Shown here: in pieces, positions 1-7,449 of the stretch
How positions within the stretch are numbered: position 1 is the first letter of the stretch
How the letters are laid out: every line of letters begins with the position of its first letter
DNA from: Actinidia chinensis
Taxonomy: Eukaryota > Streptophyta > Magnoliopsida > Ericales > Actinidiaceae
DNA length: 11,485 bases
Assembly (NCBI GenBank): GCA_009663005.1
Contig: CM018909.1
Span: 17,121,124-17,132,608 of the forward strand
Direction of reading: 5' to 3'
The notes under the pieces: model-generated
Database searches by the model: none
Told to the model about the DNA's origin: nothing
What the model saw: the letters and a program-made list of their open reading frames with translations, nothing else
Position numbers and translations under genes: made by a program

Positions 1-400
1 CTAAAAGAAACCCTTAAAGCATTAACAAAACTTTAGAAAAAAACTTGTTAATGGCAAAGAAAAGTTAAATATGTTACTTGGAAGGACAAAGGTGTGGTTT
101 TTAACAAAGAAGTTGGGGATATTGCCCTCCTAAAATAAACAAAAAGTTTATAAAAATTTCTTTGAAAAAGAATCTGCTTAATTCTTCATTCACTACTTAC
201 AAGTTATATGGAAAGAAATGGGACATATTGTAGACGCCTATCTAAAATAACTATTCACAAGATAAATTATAAGGGATCCAATTCTAAAAATTATTAACCA
301 TTGGAAGTACTTGATAAAGCTTGCGGTAGCCAAAAAACAAATAATGACTTAAAGGGACCTCACGGACCCAAGAAAATTGGGTACAAACAAGAATTATTTG
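1..400 (+). pseudogene. gag: Gag C-terminal remnant with zinc knuckle
   Basis: Fragments of Sirevirus Gag can be read in shifting frames: LKETLKALTK (1-30), KLVNGKEKLNMLLG (41-82), VYKNFFEKES (about 143-172) and, near 368-395, KKIWVQT. Gag forms the virus-like particle, and its zinc knuckle binds the element RNA. The knuckle spacing Cx2Cx4HxxxxC is still visible at 198-241, but all three cysteine positions now read Tyr and one extra base lies inside it. Stops (for example at 34-36 and 230-area frame breaks) and frameshifts make the protein non-functional. The N-terminal part of Gag lies upstream of the window. The assignment rests on remembered family similarity, not on an alignment. Confidence 0.75.
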
Positions 401-429
401 ATTTTTTTGTAGATAATGTCTCTTAAGTC

Positions 430-610
430 ATATGGAAGCTCTCCACGAATGGTTCATGGATAGACCGCGTGCTCAGCAATAGGACGCGGAGGACACAAAT
501 CCAAAGCTTCATCTTTCACACCCAAGGATGGAGGATTTGTCACATTTTGGTGATAATTCAAAAGGTAAATTATTGAAGGAGGAAATATTGACCAATTACT
601 CTTCTTGCAT
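430..610 (+). pseudogene. pol (PR): Retropepsin-like aspartic protease remnant of copia pol
   Basis: The read WFMD followed by an Arg codon (450-464) sits where copia proteases carry their active-site Asp-Ser-Gly. The Asp codon (459-461) survives, while the next two residues are changed. FTPKDGGFVTF follows at about 515-547, a segment typical of this protease in SIRE-type elements, and is broken by a frameshift just afterwards. The enzyme would have cut the Gag-Pol polyprotein inside the particle. Stops around 475 and 550-575 destroy it. A reading frame on the opposite strand over 454-729 is only a shadow of this region. Confidence 0.65.
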
Positions 611-1000
611 GAAAATGTTTCTATAGATTGATGCCTAAGCAAATCTAATAAGTATAGCCAATTATGTGATGTGATAAAGACTATAAGGTTATATTTGATA
701 AAAATCAATGCATAATTACGCATGATCATAATAAATAAAAATTATTTATTGATCTAGACATGGAAGGAAATGTAATACCTGTGACTTTGATAGTTAGTTA
801 GGTCAAGAACGATAAATGTCTTGCGGCCCATAAATGAAAATAGGTTGGTTATGCGCATCGAAAGATTAGGACATGTAGCATGGAGTTACTTCATAAATTT
901 AAACAAGCCTGATTTAGTTAGAGGTTTACCTAAACATCAAGTTGTTAAAGACAAAATTTGTGATGCATGGTCAATAGGCGGAAGCAACATAAAACCTTCT
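611..1000 (+). pseudogene. pol (IN, N-terminal): GAG-pre-integrase and integrase zinc-binding domain remnant
   Basis: The string VIFDKNQCIITHDH (688-729) is the copia segment preceding the GAG-pre-integrase domain. From 821 an open stretch of 98 codons reads RLGH (863-874), then DLVRGLPK and KICDAW. In copia integrases this is the HHCC zinc-binding domain. The second His and the first Cys (959-961) remain, but the last Cys is now Trp (968-970), and the first His of the usual LWHRRLGH is missing. This domain helps integrase multimerise and hold the cDNA ends. It is followed directly by the catalytic core. Stops at 765-800 separate it from the protease. Confidence 0.8.
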
Positions 1001-1740
1001 TTTCAAGAAAGAAATATTATTCCACATCTAGACCACTTCAACTCCCCACATATGGATTTGTTAGGTCCCAGTAGGTTGAACAAAGTCTTGGTGGAAGAAA
1101 ATTTACGCATTTGCTAATTGTTGATGATTTTTCACGTTTTACATGGGTATTTTTCCTCACTCACAAAAATGAAGCACACATTGATTCGAAAAAATTTGTA
1201 AAAGGCCACAAAATGAATAGGTCTGCTACTATCACTAATATTCGTAGTATGATAGAGGTTAGATGCATTTGATAATCAAGATATTGAAAAAATATTGCGA
1301 TGATTCACAGTTTTTCACCCACAACTTCTCTGCACCTAGAACACCTCACACAAAAGGGAGTTGTTTGAACGTAAAAATAGCTCTCTTCAAGAAATGGCTA
1401 GAACCATGCTAAATGACCATAATTTACCTACGGATTTTTGGTGAAGCTGTAAATACAGCTTTGTATATTAATAAACCGTGTAGTCATTAGAGCAAACTTG
1501 AAAAAGGACTCATTACGAGCTTTGGAAAGGAAGAACACCCCCCAATATTGGTTATTTCAAAGTATTTTGTTGTAAATGCTTTTTCTAATGACAAAGATAA
1601 TTTGGGTAAATTGATGCCTAAAAATCTGATAAAGGCCATATTTCTTGGATTTCTACTAATAGCAAAGCTTATAGAGTTCTATAACAAAAGAACTTAAACT
1701 ATTGAGAGTCTATACATGTTGCATTTGATGAAGTGATTCT
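1001..1740 (+). pseudogene. pol (IN): Integrase catalytic core remnant (rve, DDE)
   Basis: All three acidic positions of the DDE triad can be located, each in a different frame. The first Asp is in HMDLLGPSR (codon 1055-1057), the second in IRS then DRG after two extra bases (codon 1251-1253), and the Glu in ERKN (codon 1367-1369) after one extra base. LIVDDFSRFTWVFFLTHKNE lies between (about 1116-1173). Downstream come LQEMARTMLNDHNLPTDFW (about 1387-1440) and a further conserved piece ending in HVAFDE (about 1718-1735). Integrase would insert the cDNA into the host genome. The frame changes and stops at 1114, 1365 and 1441 show that it is inactive. Confidence 0.88.
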
Positions 1741-2000
1741 TTCAATAGAATTGATGAAATGGATGATGATATTATGTACAGAAAATAATGATTTGATAAT
1801 AATATTAATTCAAAAGATCAAATCTCTCAAGGACTCGAATAAAGAAGAAAGATGAAAATGCATCTAATCTGAACAAGATCAACAATTTCCTAAATTGGAG
1901 AATTGTTAAAGAATCAACCCATTGATCAAATTCTAGGTGACCCCTCACAAGGATGTTGTAATTCACGGTCTTCACTTTAGAAATGTGTGCTAATAACATG
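1741..2000 (+). pseudogene. pol (linker): Integrase C-terminal / linker region before RT
   Basis: This poorly conserved linker between integrase and reverse transcriptase contains NQPIDQILGDPSQG (about 1912-1953) and, a little further, SSLRNVC and NNMAF. This linker wording is, from my knowledge of the family, typical of SIRE-type copia polyproteins and supports the lineage call. The region is broken by stops around 1754-1800 and has no enzymatic motif. The minus-strand reading frame at 1805-1999 over the same DNA has no recognisable content. Confidence 0.6.
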
Positions 2001-2760
2001 GCTTTGTTTCAGAAATTGAGCCCTAAGAATATGAAGAAGCTGAAAACTGATGAGTTTTGGTTAATGGCCATGGAAAGAAGAGATTCAACCAATTGAGCGG
2101 CACAAGGTGTTGGACATTGGTTACTATAGGACCTACACACATCAGTCAGTTATTGAACCAAAATGGGTTTTTCGTAATAAAAGATGAAAAATGGCACTCA
2201 TGAGAAATAAAGCTAGATAGTAGTCCCAAGGTTTAAACCAAGAAGAGGAATGACTATGAAGAAACATTTGCCCCCGGAGCTCGACTTGAAGCTATAAGAA
2301 TGCTATTAGCTTTTGACTTCCTATAAAGATTTTAAAGTATTCAAATGGCTGTCAAAGTGCATTTTAAAACGGTGTCATTTCTTGAAGAAGTTTATGTTGA
2401 ACAACCACCCGGTTTTGAAAATCATGAATTTCCAAATCATGTTTTAATTGACCAAAGCTTTGTTATGGTTGAAACACAGCCCCAAGAGCATGGTACAAGA
2501 TTTAAGTGGATTTCTTTTGGCGAAAAAAGGTTTTACAAGAGGAAAAATGAACACCTTATTTACCAAAACCAAAAATGATGATTTACTTACGTGCAAATCA
2601 TATGTTGATGATATTATTTTTGGATCAACAAGAAAATATGTTGTAGTGAATTTTCAAAAATTATGCAAAAAGAATTTGAATGAGCGATGATGGGTGAACT
2701 AAACTTCTTCTTGGGTCTTCAAATTAAGCAAATTAAAAAATGGAATCTTCATCAACCCCC
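2001..2760 (+). pseudogene. pol (RT): Reverse transcriptase remnant (RVT_2, Ty1/copia type)
   Basis: The domain starts with IEPKNMK and continues through KWVF (2161-2172), RNKA, a piece with EETFAP-like coding near 2258-2275, EAIRML and EEVYVEQPPGFENHEF (about 2386-2433). It then shifts frame to LTKALLWLKHSP, SGFL and KGFTRGK. The catalytic box YVDDIIFGS is intact at 2601-2627 within one open stretch of 80 codons. Motif A, which normally holds the other catalytic Asp, reads MAVKVHF, with Ala at 2348-2350. GELNFFLGLQIKQ-like coding follows near 2692-2735, split by a frameshift. An 11-C homopolymer (2756-2766) interrupts the end. The enzyme would have copied element RNA to cDNA in the particle. 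Confidence 0.92.
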
Positions 2761-3560
2761 CCCCCCATCGTAAATATACGAAAAGATCTCTCAAAATTTT
2801 GGGATAGAAAATTCAAAAATTTATGCACCCCAATGATTCAACAACCAACTTGATAAAGATGGAAAATGGAAAAAATGTTGACAGTCAAACAATAAGAGGA
2901 ATGAGCGGTAGTTTACTATATTTACCGGCCAGTAGGCCAGATATCATGTTTAGTGTATGCTTTATGTGCCTTAGATTTTCAATCATGTCCAAAAGAATCA
3001 CATTTAATTGCGTTAAAAGAATTTTTCGATATTTACTTGGCACAATAGATCTAGGATTATGGTATCCTAAATTCACTTCATTAGATTTAGTAAGTTATTC
3101 AGATTGCAGATTTTGCTGGGTGCAAAATGATCGGAAGAGTACAGCGGTACGTGTCTCACTTTTTCAGGACACTCACTTGTTTCTTGGTTAGCAAGAAGCA
3201 AATTCAGTGCTCTTTCCCTGTGAAGCAGAATTATTTGACTGAGGCCAGTTGTTGATGCTCAAGTTCTTTTTATATGAAACAACAACTTGAAGATTTTAAT
3301 TAAAAAGTTGCTCACAGACCTATTAGATGTGATAATAATAGTGACTATACTAAAATATTCTACAAAAACCTATTCTTCACTCAACAGAAAAAAACATATG
3401 AAATGAGACATCGTTTTATTCGGTGATAATGGTTCAAAAAGGAGATATAGAATTAAAAGTGATAAGTACTGATTTTTCAATGGCTGACATCTTCACAAAA
3501 CCACTTCAGAGGATCGTTCTGCACCATCGGCGAGAACCTTGGTTATGTGTAGACCTACAG
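2761..3560 (+). pseudogene. pol (RH): RT connection and RNase H remnant, end of pol
   Basis: A 122-codon open stretch (2823-3191) reads GSLLYL, ASRPDIMFSVC, VKRIFRYLLGTIDLGLWYP, then YSDCRF, whose Asp (3102-3104) is the first RNase H catalytic residue, and DRKST. A second acidic motif reads CEAEL (about 3221-3235). Later frames give QQLEDF (about 3280-3297), FI then a short break, QKGDIELK (about 3436-3460), and ADIFTKPL (3483-3506), the conserved end of copia Pol. RNase H removes the RNA template from the cDNA hybrid. Stops near 3190, 3239 and 3300 and many shifts make it inactive. The C-terminal tail runs out of recognisable coding by about 3560. Confidence 0.9.
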
Positions 3561-3599
3561 ATATTGCATAATACTTAAGTTAGTATTACTTTTATAAAT

Positions 3600-4125
3600 A
3601 AATTTACTTTTGAATAAAAATACCTTGTTTAAGCTTTGGGCTGAAATATGAAAGACTTTTCTGCAAGAGAATCTACTGTTGCCCGAAGACGGTTTGTTGT
3701 TATATCCAACTCTGAATATTCTTCCCCCCCTTAATTCATTTGCATATGAATCTACCAGTTTCGTCAGCTCTTTATTATCCTTGCTGAAGACCTCTATCCT
3801 TCGTTGCAACCTCAAAAATTGAGTCCTTTTTGCTCTTGAACTTCATTCCTCGAACTTGCAGACGTCGAGCCATATTTGAAACAGAAGAAGCACAGAATAC
3901 TGAGTGCCATAGAGTCATTAATGCGTCAACATCAGTTCTACTCCGCCAATAACTTTTCATCTTGTGGAGTAATGATCCCTAGCTATGGCAGCAAATGCAT
4001 CATCAGCCATCAAGAGGCATTACTAATGAGAGATTATTTTGAGTAAGAATGATGAACACCGAATTTCTGGTTGTACATTAGGCACATCATTTAGATCAAA
4101 ATCTATTTTGAGAAGAAGAAGCCAT
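3600..4125 (-). pseudogene. Antisense decayed reading frame inside the retrotransposon, unknown product
   Basis: Read on the minus strand, an ATG at 4125-4123 opens MASSSQN. A frame change then gives FDLNDVPNVQPEIR (about 4102-4060), two stops, and MADDAFAAIARDHYSTR in the same frame (about 4010-3958). After another shift comes a 61-codon stretch (3960-3775) containing DVDALMTLWHSVF and RRLQVRGMKFKSKKD. A last shift gives RRIEVFSKDNKELTKLVDSY (within 3815-3740), which is heptad-like and charged, then NELRGGRIFRVGYNN. The pieces abut in order with few losses, and a CT-rich leader (about 4200-4135 on that strand) precedes the ATG. This looks like one former protein of about 170 residues with a coiled-coil C-terminal half. 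DLNDVP fits the plant DLNxxP (EAR repressor) pattern, which may be chance. I do not recognise the family. It could be an antisense accessory ORF of the element or a captured host gene piece. Confidence 0.45.
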
Positions 4126-4304
4126 TTTTGAAAAATAAGGAACGAAAACTGAAAATTTTTCTTCAAAGAACCGAAGGAGGACAAAAGAAGAAGAGAACTA
4201 TTTTGGGGATTCTAGGAAAGAGATTTTTTCCGGGGCCAAATATGGCCTCAAGTCGTCCTCTGGCACAGCCGCACCTATCAATGACCAAATAATCTTTAAA
4301 ATTG

Positions 4305-4345
4305 CCGATTTTTTATTTTTTATTTTTTTTTTAATAAATTTAAAT
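4305..4345. repeat. A/T low-complexity tract
   Basis: Runs of T broken by single A, then a TTTAAATTT-like stretch, mark a simple-sequence tract within the spacer. It lies just upstream, in minus-strand terms, of the antisense reading frame. It has no other visible role. Confidence 0.7.
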
Positions 4346-4627
4346 TTGTTTTTTGGTCAAGATCAATGCGTCATTCACATGCGTCAATCCACTATTCTCT
4401 GTCCAACTCATCTAGAAATTCACTTGTTTCTCTCTTACCAAGCACAATTTCGTTCTCAATGCTCTCATACTCTGAAAGCTAAATCTTTCTTCCTAGTTTC
4501 AGCCTATCTTCACTTCTTAAGAAGAAAGAGATAAGAAAATTGTAGCAAAGCACGCAACCTAATTATACAGTCTACCATTCTAAAAGCAAGAAAGATGCAA
4601 CTATTCACAACTTGATTCACAAATAAA

Positions 4628-4680
4628 GAAGCAAGACTATTCTGATCATGTCATCTAGAAGCAAGATTGTCTTGATCATG
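4628..4680 (+). repeat. Short direct repeat, period 30 bp
   Basis: Two copies of a 23-bp unit, beginning GAAGCAAGA and ending TGATCATG, occupy 4628-4650 and 4658-4680. They differ at only a few positions. The repeat lies in the spacer upstream of the polypurine tracts. It is probably a local slippage duplication. Confidence 0.75.
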
Positions 4681-4887
4681 CTTTAAGATGAAGTATCTTT
4701 ATCTTATTGCCATACATAGATTCTTTCCCCATGATTAATAATTTATGACAGAAGAGAGAAAGCACCAACTGATTTATGGGGGGTATAAATCATTCATTCT
4801 TTCTGATTTTGCTGCCTCACCTTCTTGGATTCAAGTTCAGTATTTGAGCAAGCTTTCAATCATATTTATCGTTAGATACTTCATCAT

Positions 4888-4964
4888 AAAAGGGGGGGGG
4901 AGAGCATCTTAGCACGGGGGAGTTCTACATTATGCCGTTTTGTTGATGTCAAAGCGGGGGGGAG
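4888..4964 (+). promoter_or_regulatory. Upstream polypurine tracts (three of four)
   Basis: Three G-rich purine runs precede the LTR-adjacent one: AAAAGGGGGGGGGAGAG (4888-4904), GGGGGAG (4916-4922) and GGGGGGGAGA (4956-4965). In copia elements the polypurine tract primes plus-strand DNA synthesis because it resists RNase H. Having several copies is a known Sirevirus character. Their common GGGGGAG core matches the LTR-adjacent tract at 5108-5119. The long G run in the first may have grown by slippage. Confidence 0.8.
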
Positions 4965-5107
4965 AAATAAGGATATACAAAACTTTTGTTTCCCATACAA
5001 TGCGCTTTAATAATAAAAATGCATTATTCTCAGTGATACATACGGTTGATCAGTATAGTTATTACATTACAAGTGTGCTTAAATTTTATATCATAATTGT
5101 CATCACA

Positions 5108-5120
5108 AAAAGGGGGAGAT
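5108..5120 (+). promoter_or_regulatory. LTR-proximal polypurine tract
   Basis: AAAAAGGGGGAGA ends directly before the first T/TG of the LTR (AT then TGG at 5119-5123), which is the expected position of the primary plus-strand primer. It shares its GGGGGAG core with the three tracts upstream and sets the left edge of the LTR. Confidence 0.85.
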
Positions 5121-5479
5121 TGGTTTCACCCCCTATTTTTGGCGTCAATCCGATTCATGTTGCAAATATTTGGATGATAACAAATTGATCTTATTGCTCT
5201 AGTATTAATTCAAGTATGATAGGTTGCAAGAAACATTCGAAGCACCCCCCCCACCACCACACATTCGCAAGGACCAAAAAGAATCGAAGTATATTTGACT
5301 GCACAAGAAAGAAGCCTTAGCTCTGAAGATTATCAAGAATGAAGAACTTTTGTTAGGGTATTTTTGTAAACTCTGTATGGTTAAATTCTGAGGCTCTAAA
5401 TGACCTTAATATCCTTCATCCCATTTAAAATACAAAAGAGTTTTATTAAAACTTAGATTTATTTTAAAAAAAAAAAAGT

Positions 5480-5930
5480 GCTAGCAAAATCTGGTCTTTG
5501 AAAAAATTTTATTATAATTTGAAAAATAGGCTAGCAATAATTTTTGCTTGAAAATTGCATTTCACATGTTTGAAAAAATTAGATAGCAATAATTTCTAAG
5601 TTGAAAGTGATTACAATTTTGAAAAATATGCTAGCAACAATTTCTGATTTGAAAATTTATTCCAAGTTGAAAAAATTGGTTAGTATTAATTTCTGACTTT
5701 GAAAATGTGGTTGACAACTTTTGGAAAATTTGAATAGCAACAATTTCGACTTTGAAAAATTTGATTCCAAGTTTGAAAAATTGGTTAGAAAATAATTTCT
5801 AACTTTGAAAATTTAAACTCCCAAGTTTGAAAATTTAGTTAGCAACAAATTTCTGACTTTGAAAAATTTGATTCCAACTTGAAAATTGTGATTTCAAATT
5901 TGAAAATTGGCTAGCAAATTTCAAAATTCC
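5480..5930 (+). repeat. Degenerate tandem array in LTR U3, period about 51 bp
   Basis: A unit of the form TTTGAAAAATTGGCTAGCAA followed by a TTTCTGACTTTGAAAA-like half recurs. The TAGCA-type landmark occurs at 5481, 5531, 5583, 5631, 5680, 5734, 5785, 5839 and 5911, giving spacings of 50, 52, 48, 49, 54, 51, 54 and 72. The last interval contains a partial unit. Each unit itself looks like two related halves beginning TTTGAAAA. The array ends about 35 bp before the TATA box, the usual place for LTR enhancer repeats. A regulatory role is inference. Confidence 0.85.
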
Positions 5931-5962
5931 CACTTTTCCAGACGATATATTCTGCTAAGGCC

Positions 5963-5970
5963 TATAAATA
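5963..5970 (+). promoter_or_regulatory. TATA box of the LTR promoter
   Basis: TATAAATA in a CC-TATAAATA-CT context lies just downstream of the U3 tandem array. Transcription of the element would be expected to begin about 30 bp further on, near 5995-6005, which would mark the start of R. The element's internal genes lie upstream of this copy, so in a 3' LTR this promoter would drive only flanking DNA. Confidence 0.65.
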
Positions 5971-6354
5971 CTATCCTTGCTCTCATTTAACCCAAGTAGT
6001 AACAAGTGAGGAAAACAAGCTTAGAACTCAAAGAAGTATTCTTTCAATTTCCTTTGAGCCTTTCAAGTTTTAATTCATACAAGAGTTCTAGTGAGGAGAT
6101 ATCATTGTAAAAGCTTCATTTGTATATCCTGCTCAAAAAGGGAGACATGTTATTGTGAAGAGACAATCTCAAATCTTATTAACAGTCGATTGTATCAAGA
6201 GGGTTGGTTGGGACACTTGAGGGTTGGTGTGACCCTTGTGAGGTGAGAAGAGGTTTTTCACCTTGTGAAGAGAGTGGTGTGCTGTCGCTCTGATCGGTAA
6301 AGGTTTGAACTCCACGTAAGGAGTTTGGTTTAGTGGATTCGAATCTCAAGTGGT

Positions 6355-6400
6355 GGGCTTGAGGAGTGGCGTAGGTCAGAAGACCGAACCACTATAAATC
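6355..6400 (+). promoter_or_regulatory. Conserved Sirevirus LTR block
   Basis: The stretch GGGCTTGAGGAGTGGCGTAG followed by a short spacer and GACCGAACCACTATAAATC is a sequence I recognise from plant SIRE-type LTRs. It is one of the few LTR parts conserved across species. Its function is not established here; it may belong to the RNA 3' end or U5 region. It serves as lineage evidence. Confidence 0.6.
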
Positions 6401-6510
6401 GCCGAGTTTGACTCTACTCCTATCTCTTTATTATGAGTTCATTTATATTCTTATTGCATTGATATTGCTTTTTAAATTATTTCTAAACTCTTAAGTTGCG
6501 TATAATTTTA

Positions 6511-6516
6511 AATAAA
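6511..6516 (+). terminator. Candidate poly(A) signal in the LTR
   Basis: AATAAA sits in an AT-rich stretch about 60 bp before the LTR end. It may define the 3' end of the element transcript. Plant poly(A) signals are loose, so this is only a candidate. Confidence 0.35.
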
Positions 6517-6575
6517 AGAAAGTTGCCAACAACCCTATTCACCCCCCTCTAGGGTCTGAATTATATGCGGCAACA

Positions 6576-7440
6576 GATAGGAATGAAGATACAATTAATA
6601 ATTTTTGGATGAAATCACAAATTATTTTATTAATAAATTATATTCAAAAATAGCAGTACAGTATAATTTTTTCAACAATTTTTTTTTTCACAGTTGAGCA
6701 GAGCCAGGCTGAGAGTTCCGAGTACGCTTTGTTGCCCGTGCGTCATCAGTCTGTTGGTAAAAAGCACCCAGTGAGCATTTGAATGCGGTAACGTTCTGCG
6801 CACTTGTTGAAAATTTCGGTTTTTAATTCCAACATTTCAAAACGGTCATACACTCAGGGGGCTAGGACTTGTGGGCCTGCAAGTTTGGCCCAATACGCAG
6901 AAAGGGTTTGGGCCTGATCCATCCTAACATTTAGCCCTACACTGCTCTTGACCAGCCCACTTCCCACGTCCATATATCAAAGGGGAGTGCAATCAAGTGA
7001 TCTCAACGACAGGATAAGTCGTTGACTCTTCTACATGTGGGATTGTATGCGCAGATCTGAGCAAACTTCTGTGGCCGTTGATCAGTGAGGGTGGGGGTGC
7101 CCTCCCCATGTTCCGTCGATGATGGACGGTTTACCGGCGGTCCCTTCTTTGGACGACAATCACGATGGTGGTAGCCAAAGACTGATGGATGGATCCTTGA
7201 GGAGGTTGCCCCTGATTTCAGTCCCGTGCTGCTGCCGTTCCTGAATAACGCCAGGCCCTTGGATGTGGTCATTAGCGTTCAATGGATATTGATGGTAAAA
7301 AAATATACTCCCATGGCCACTGTGGGTAGTGGTTTGATTGAGTAGCACAAATTGAATAGCGGACACATGCGGGGCCTCCAACATGAAGTGGAGTTGGTCA
7401 AGGCGGGTGGCGCCGGTGACACCCTATTGTGAAGGCAGGG
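6576..7440. other. Unrecognised repeat-like DNA right of the LTR
   Basis: The first 100 bases after the LTR are AT-rich, then GC content rises. The stretch 6865-6965 is rich in GGGCC/GGCCC and AGCCCA motifs, seen both in plant promoters (site II) and in Ty3/gypsy internal spacers. Minus-strand frames at 7003-7272 (89 codons) and 7160-7384 (74 codons) overlap, have no recognisable domain, and look like chance openings in GC-richer DNA. I see no intact gene. Confidence 0.5.
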
Positions 7441-7449
7441 AAACATAGA

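Larger units (their letters stand above)
3561..4887. other. Spacer between pol and polypurine tracts (env-like position)
   Basis: Sireviruses often carry a long region here, and some members encode a plus-strand envelope-like protein in it. I see no plus-strand frame longer than about 60 codons and no signal peptide or fusion/transmembrane pattern, so a sense env-like gene is not supported. The left half contains an antisense decayed reading frame, listed separately. An A/T-rich low-complexity stretch lies at about 4305-4345 and a 30-bp-period direct repeat at 4628-4680. The rest shows no recognisable structure. Confidence 0.6.
1..6575 (+). mobile_element. Decayed Ty1/copia retrotransposon of the Sirevirus (SIRE/Maximus-type) lineage, 3' part
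   Basis: The order read on the plus strand is gag zinc knuckle, protease, integrase, reverse transcriptase, RNase H, long spacer, several polypurine tracts and LTR, which is the Ty1/copia order. Sirevirus membership rests on three things: repeated G-rich polypurine tracts before the LTR, the integrase-RT linker (DQILGDPSQG, then IEPKNMK), and an LTR block near 6355-6400 ending in GACCGAACCACTATAAATC that I recognise from this lineage. The 5' LTR, primer-binding site and gag N-terminus are outside the window, so no target duplication or LTR-LTR age can be read. Frameshifts and stops occur in every domain, so the copy is old and dead. Five bases following the LTR (gatag, 6576-6580) are the candidate target-site copy. 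Confidence 0.88.
5121..6575 (+). repeat. 3' LTR of the Sirevirus, about 1455 bp
   Basis: The left edge is set by the polypurine tract and TGG at 5121. The right edge is set by GGCAACA after the C-rich block CTATTCACCCCCCTCTAGG (6535-6553), which in this lineage lies close to the LTR end. TG...CA ends are therefore present. The right end CAACA would match a left end TGTTG; this copy reads TGGTT, as if three bases were lost. U3 contains a tandem array (5480-5930) and a TATA box (5963-5970). The U5/R part carries TTTAGTGGATT (6331-6341) and a block ending in CACTATAAATC (6390-6400). A candidate poly(A) signal AATAAA lies at 6511-6516. The length is usual for Sirevirus LTRs. The right boundary could be off by a few bases. 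Confidence 0.82.

Noticed and set aside
454..729. 91-codon minus-strand open frame
   Set aside because: It lies opposite the protease and pre-integrase remnants, whose plus-strand motifs are recognisable. Its own translation has no domain.
2885..3076. 63-codon minus-strand open frame
   Set aside because: It is a shadow of the RT/RNase H coding stretch on the plus strand.
4346..4534. Plus-strand open frame of 62 codons in the env-like position
   Set aside because: It is too short and has no signal peptide, transmembrane or family pattern. It cannot be called an envelope-like gene.
4940..5188. 82-codon plus-strand frame across the polypurine tracts and LTR start
   Set aside because: It overlaps priming signals and the LTR boundary, and its composition is like random AT-rich DNA.
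5480..5930. CRISPR-like regular repeat array
   Set aside because: The repeats are degenerate and contiguous without unique spacers, and they sit in the U3 of a plant LTR. A tandem enhancer-type array explains them.
7003..7384. Two overlapping minus-strand frames as candidate genes
   Set aside because: They overlap in different frames, have no recognisable domain, and lie in repeat-like DNA downstream of a likely LTR promoter.
7408..7424. TGGCGCC string as a gypsy primer-binding site
   Set aside because: It is on the plus strand while the nearby LTR-like signals are on the minus strand, and the rest of the match beyond TGGCGCCG is poor.
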